A DNA stretch of 64,000 nt, from the NCBI GenBank assembly GCA_963926355.1, contig CAWUWW010000013.1:31426-95425 (forward strand), read 5' to 3'. Source of the stretch: SCGC-AAA076-P13 sp963926355 (lineage in GTDB: Bacteria > Pseudomonadota > Gammaproteobacteria > Magnimaribacterales > D2472). A program made the translations under genes and the position numbers. A model generated the notes under the pieces. That model searched no databases. It was not told the origin of the DNA and saw only the letters and a program-made list of their open reading frames with translations. Positions within the stretch are counted from its first letter, which is position 1, and each line of letters opens with the position of its first letter. Shown in pieces: positions 61,309-64,000 of this stretch.

Positions 61309-62709
61309 TTATTTTTTAGGAAAGCCTTCAGGCGTATAAAAATTTCTTAATTTTTTTAAAGCAATATAGTAAGTGCTTTCACGAAATGATTTTTTAATTT
61401 GTTTTTTTGTATTATAAATTTCCATAAATGCATTTCGCATAGAATCTTCTAAACCAGAAAAAGCTAAATCCTCTTCATCCGCACCATGGAGAACATTTTT
61501 AATGGTAGCGTAGTCTGTTTTGGTATTTGTTTTTTTATCAATCAAATCAATAATTTCTAATATTTTTTGTTCTTGAAATCTTTTTTCCATTCTTCCAAAA
61601 CGTATATGAGAGATATTTTTGACCCACTCAAAATAGGAGACTACCACTCCTCCTGCATTGACGTAGATATCGGGTATCACTACAATTCCCTTTTCATATA
61701 ATTTTTGGTCAGCCTCAAAAGAAATGGGGCCATTTGCGGCTTCAATAATTAATTTGCACTTTATGTTATTCACATTATCTATGGTGATGACATTTTCTAA
61801 TGCGGCAGGTATTAAAATATCACAAGCTAGTTCTAAGATGTCATCAGGCTTATTTTTAAATACTCCAAGTTTTGGATCATTAATATTTTTATTAGTTTGG
61901 TAAAATTCATGCAAAGCATTTATGTCGATGCCATTTTCGTTAAACAAATAACCATCTCTTTCTCCGATAGCTATAATTTTAGCTTGGTCTCGATTGTACA
62001 AATGCTTAGCCAAGTTGCTGCCCACATTTCCAAATCCTTGAATAATAATCTTGTTGTCCTTTAATTCATTTTGCAACCCAGCTTCTTTAATAATATCGGG
62101 ATGTCTGAATATTTCCCTAATCGCTTCTTCAATGCCTCTACCAGTAGCTTCGGTTCTGCCCGCTATACCACCACTGTGCAAAGGTTTGCCAGTCACACAG
62201 CCTCTATAATTAATGTCATCTGGTCTTAGAGATTTATAAGTTTCCATAATCCATTCCATCTCTCTTTCGGATGTGCCCATATCCGGAGCGGGAACGTTTA
62301 ATGCCGGAGAAATAAAACCTTTGTTGATTAATTTTGTTGCAAAAGCTTTGGTGATAATTCTCAATTGGGGCATGGTGTAATTTTTTGGATTTATCTTTAA
62401 GCCGCCTTTAGATCCTCCAAAAGGAATGTTAACAATCGCACATTTGTAGGTCATTAAAGATGCTAATGCTTCTGTATCGTCTTGATCTACACTTTCAGAA
62501 TATCTCATTCCTCCTTTGCTAGGAAGAATGTGTTCCGAATGAACCGCTCTCCATCCGGTGAAGTTATGAATTGTGCCGTCCAATTCAACTCCTACATTCA
62601 CCTTAATTAGCGAATGAATGGACTTTATATGTTCTAATAAATCATTACTAAAATTGAGCAACTTTGCAGAATTGTCTACATGCAAATTAACATTTTTTTG
62701 AAAGTTCAT
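61309..62709 (-). CDS. gdhA: Glu/Leu/Phe/Val dehydrogenase (glutamate dehydrogenase)
   Basis: 466-residue amino acid dehydrogenase; reversible oxidative deamination of glutamate to 2-oxoglutarate. KGGMRY with a substrate Lys, the catalytic TYKCAIVNIPFGGSKGG, PAPDMGT, then the Rossmann domain IIQGFGNVGSNLAKHL. 466 residues fits hexameric GDH. Substrate selection among Glu, Leu and Phe cannot be fixed from motifs alone, though glutamate is most likely. With gltBD in the same window the cell would have both assimilatory GOGAT and a GDH. Confidence 0.88.
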   Translation of the reverse strand: MNFQKNVNLHVDNSAKLLNFSNDLLEHIKSIHSLIKVNVGVELDGTIHNFTGWRAVHSEHILPSKGGMRYSESVDQDDTEALASLMTYKCAIVNIPFGGSKGGLKINPKNYTMPQLRIITKAFATKLINKGFISPALNVPAPDMGTSEREMEWIMETYKSLRPDDINYRGCVTGKPLHSGGIAGRTEATGRGIEEAIREIFRHPDIIKEAGLQNELKDNKIIIQGFGNVGSNLAKHLYNRDQAKIIAIGERDGYLFNENGIDINALHEFYQTNKNINDPKLGVFKNKPDDILELACDILIPAALENVITIDNVNNIKCKLIIEAANGPISFEADQKLYEKGIVVIPDIYVNAGGVVVSYFEWVKNISHIRFGRMEKRFQEQKILEIIDLIDKKTNTKTDYATIKNVLHGADEEDLAFSGLEDSMRNAFMEIYNTKKQIKKSFRESTYYIALKKLRNFYTPEGFPKK

Positions 62710-62883
62710 TTTTTATAAAATTTATAATTATTAACCTAACTATATAAGTCTTCCGTCTTAATGTCTTAAGATATTAACCGAGGTAAACAAAGTCCATTCC
62801 ATTAAATAGGAACAGCACTCCTTTATTTTCCAGCCTAGATTTCCATCATTTATTTATGTTAGATTCTGAGATAAGTTTCTGGG

Positions 62884-63213
62884 ATGAGGAAAATATTATT
62901 TGGATTAATTCTGGTTTTGTGGTGGGGTGGTACTGCTTTTTCAGAGAAACATAACCATCACCAAAAACATGGCACGAGCGATATGATATTTAAAACAATG
63001 GATTTAAATAATGACAAATTTATTAGTGCAACCGAATTTAATCAAACTTATGAAGCGCATAGCAGAAACAATCATAAGAGCAAAGGAGAGCATGGCTCAA
63101 AAGAAGAATTGTTTAAAGAAATGGATTTAAACAAAGATAATTCCATTAGTTTAGCTGAGTTTGAAGAAATTTATAAGAAGCATAGCAAAGAGCACATGAA
63201 GGTAAAAAATTAG
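62884..63213 (+). CDS. exported EF-hand calcium-binding protein
   Basis: 109 residues: signal peptide (ILFGLILVLWWGGTAFSE), a His-rich segment (KHNHHQKHG), then two EF-hand loops with the D-x-D/N-x-D/N pattern and Glu at position 12: DLNNDKFISATEF and DLNKDNSISLAEF. Periplasmic; probably binds Ca2+ and possibly other metals through the His-rich stretch. A single gene. Confidence 0.83.
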   Translation: MRKILFGLILVLWWGGTAFSEKHNHHQKHGTSDMIFKTMDLNNDKFISATEFNQTYEAHSRNNHKSKGEHGSKEELFKEMDLNKDNSISLAEFEEIYKKHSKEHMKVKN

Positions 63214-63304
63214 CTACCCATCTCTATTCTTCCAACTATCCCTACTGTCATTCTTTAATCGGCTCTGATAGTTGTATTTTATATATTTTTGAAAAAAGAA
63301 AAAA

Positions 63305-64000
63305 ATGCCTGATAAAATAGAACTAGATACTGGAACTGATTTACCCAGCTCCTTTGTATTAACCGAAGAGTTTAAAAATATCTTTAATACCATTGAGCAT
63401 ACTAAATCCAATCTATTCATTACCGGAAAAGCAGGATGTGGAAAGTCTACTTTGCTTGAATACTTTAGGCAGAATACCAAAAGACCTCATGCGATTGTAG
63501 CTCCCACGGGTTTAACTGCAATTAAAGCAAGAGGCATGACCATTCATAAGCTTTTTAAATTACCTCCCACTTTTATAAGAAAAGAAGACGTTAGGTTTCT
63601 AAAAGACAAAGCTTTGTTAAAAAAAATGGAAGTGTTGCTGATTGATGAGTGCTCGATGATGCGGGCGGATATTCTCGATGCCATTGATGAATCGTTACGA
63701 AAGAATAGGGGAAACAACAAGGTATTTGGCGGTGTTCAAGTAGTGATGTTTGGAGATTTGTTGCAACTGTCTCCCATTGTTAATCAAAACCTAGAAGGGG
63801 ATGTAATGAAGAGTATCTATCCTGATGGTAGTTATTTTTTTAATTCTCAAGTTTTTTATCAATCCAATTTTAAAATTAACGAGTTAACTAAAATATTTAG
63901 GCAATCGGATAAATCATTCATTGATTTATTGAACAAATTTAGAATAGCCAAAGTAAACGATCAGGATTTGGCACAAATTAATCAAAGATATCAAGGACCC
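63305..64000 (+). CDS. PIF1-like superfamily 1 DNA helicase, truncated by window edge
   Basis: The frame opens at ATG 63305 and is still open at 64000 (232 codons), so the C-terminal part lies outside. Walker A FITGKAGCGKST, then APTGLTAIKARGMTIHKLF, Walker B LLIDECSMM, and GDLLQLSPI correspond to PIF1/RecD2 motifs I to III, and the ELTKIFRQSDKSFIDLL block to the RecD/PIF1 motif preceding domain 2A. Likely a 5'-3' helicase in replication or recombination. No obvious ribosome site beyond A-rich DNA. Confidence 0.85.
   Translation, partial: MPDKIELDTGTDLPSSFVLTEEFKNIFNTIEHTKSNLFITGKAGCGKSTLLEYFRQNTKRPHAIVAPTGLTAIKARGMTIHKLFKLPPTFIRKEDVRFLKDKALLKKMEVLLIDECSMMRADILDAIDESLRKNRGNNKVFGGVQVVMFGDLLQLSPIVNQNLEGDVMKSIYPDGSYFFNSQVFYQSNFKINELTKIFRQSDKSFIDLLNKFRIAKVNDQDLAQINQRYQGP

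Noticed and set aside
63214..63480. Minus-strand frame over the helicase start
   Set aside because: The plus strand here encodes the helicase N-terminus including the Walker A region; the minus frame has no domain.
1..64000. CRISPR arrays, insertion sequences, prophage
   Set aside because: No regular spaced repeats, transposase, phage structural gene or terminal inverted repeat pair was found in the window.

Overview
This window reads as chromosomal DNA from a small-genome, free-living marine gammaproteobacterium, plausibly of the SAR86 type. It is visibly AT-rich (about one third G+C by eye), tightly packed with many 4-22 nt gene overlaps, and holds no insertion sequence, prophage or CRISPR array. 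Gammaproteobacterial affiliation rests on gene order: algC next to slmA, and PBP1A - aroK - aroB - gltB - gltD - hemE, which is the Pseudomonas-like order without the pil genes and with gltB inverted. The SAR86 suggestion is inference from composition and from the TonB receptor / GH3 glucosidase / desaturase content.

Layout. 0-4.6 kb: a methyltransferase at the left edge, then a leftward overlapping operon ilvE > glycosyltransferase > methyltransferase > alpha/alpha-toroid protein. 4.6-18.8 kb: housekeeping genes (phosphohexomutase algC, nucleoid-occlusion slmA, PBP1A, aroK-aroB, gltB, gltD, hemE, tesB). GltD appears to carry an extra N-terminal domain resembling the arm-type DNA-binding domain of tyrosine integrases, and gltB and gltD are divergent rather than co-directional. 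18.9-21.7 kb: a cobS-cobT pair (chelatase AAA ATPase and VWA partner) with no cobN or other B12 gene nearby. 21.7-25.1 kb: a perfect 25-bp palindrome and a TATAAT box precede three overlapping genes: a diiron ferritin-like oxygenase, a secreted parallel beta-helix protein and a diheme cytochrome c. I consider this the best candidate for an uncharacterised system. 25.1-33.3 kb: a Bax1-I-like membrane protein, a small membrane protein, an M1 peptidase, type II pantothenate kinase, a fatty acid hydroxylase/sterol desaturase, cysE-cysK and purU.

33.3-43.4 kb: divergent katG/oxyR, a LOG-family protein, tRNA-Ala(TGC), a TonB-dependent receptor behind two Fur boxes, a DoxX protein, hflX, and a zone of very small genes. 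43.5-49.3 kb: a sugar-use locus with a cytoplasmic GH3 beta-glycosidase, a Gfo/Idh/MocA-aldo/keto reductase fusion and a GPH-type sugar transporter. 49.3-54.2 kb: an alpha/beta hydrolase, an L-2-hydroxyglutarate-oxidase-like flavoprotein that seems to start on AUU, a second sterol-desaturase paralogue, and psd-pssA (phosphatidylethanolamine synthesis).

54.3-60.3 kb: a one-carbon module. A dimethylglycine-dehydrogenase-like flavoprotein/GcvT fusion and a DmdA/GcvT-like methyltransferase would load methyl groups onto tetrahydrofolate; PurU (32.4 kb) can release formate from formyl-THF; a single-subunit NAD-dependent formate dehydrogenase would oxidise it, followed by an HPP-family membrane protein that could move a small anion. 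The window ends with a bicupin, a glutamate-type dehydrogenase, an EF-hand periplasmic protein and the 5' part of a PIF1-like helicase that runs off the right edge. Two clear rho-independent terminators (33.3 and 37.6 kb) and several TATAAT promoters are visible. Many genes lack an obvious Shine-Dalgarno sequence, so several starts are uncertain as noted.
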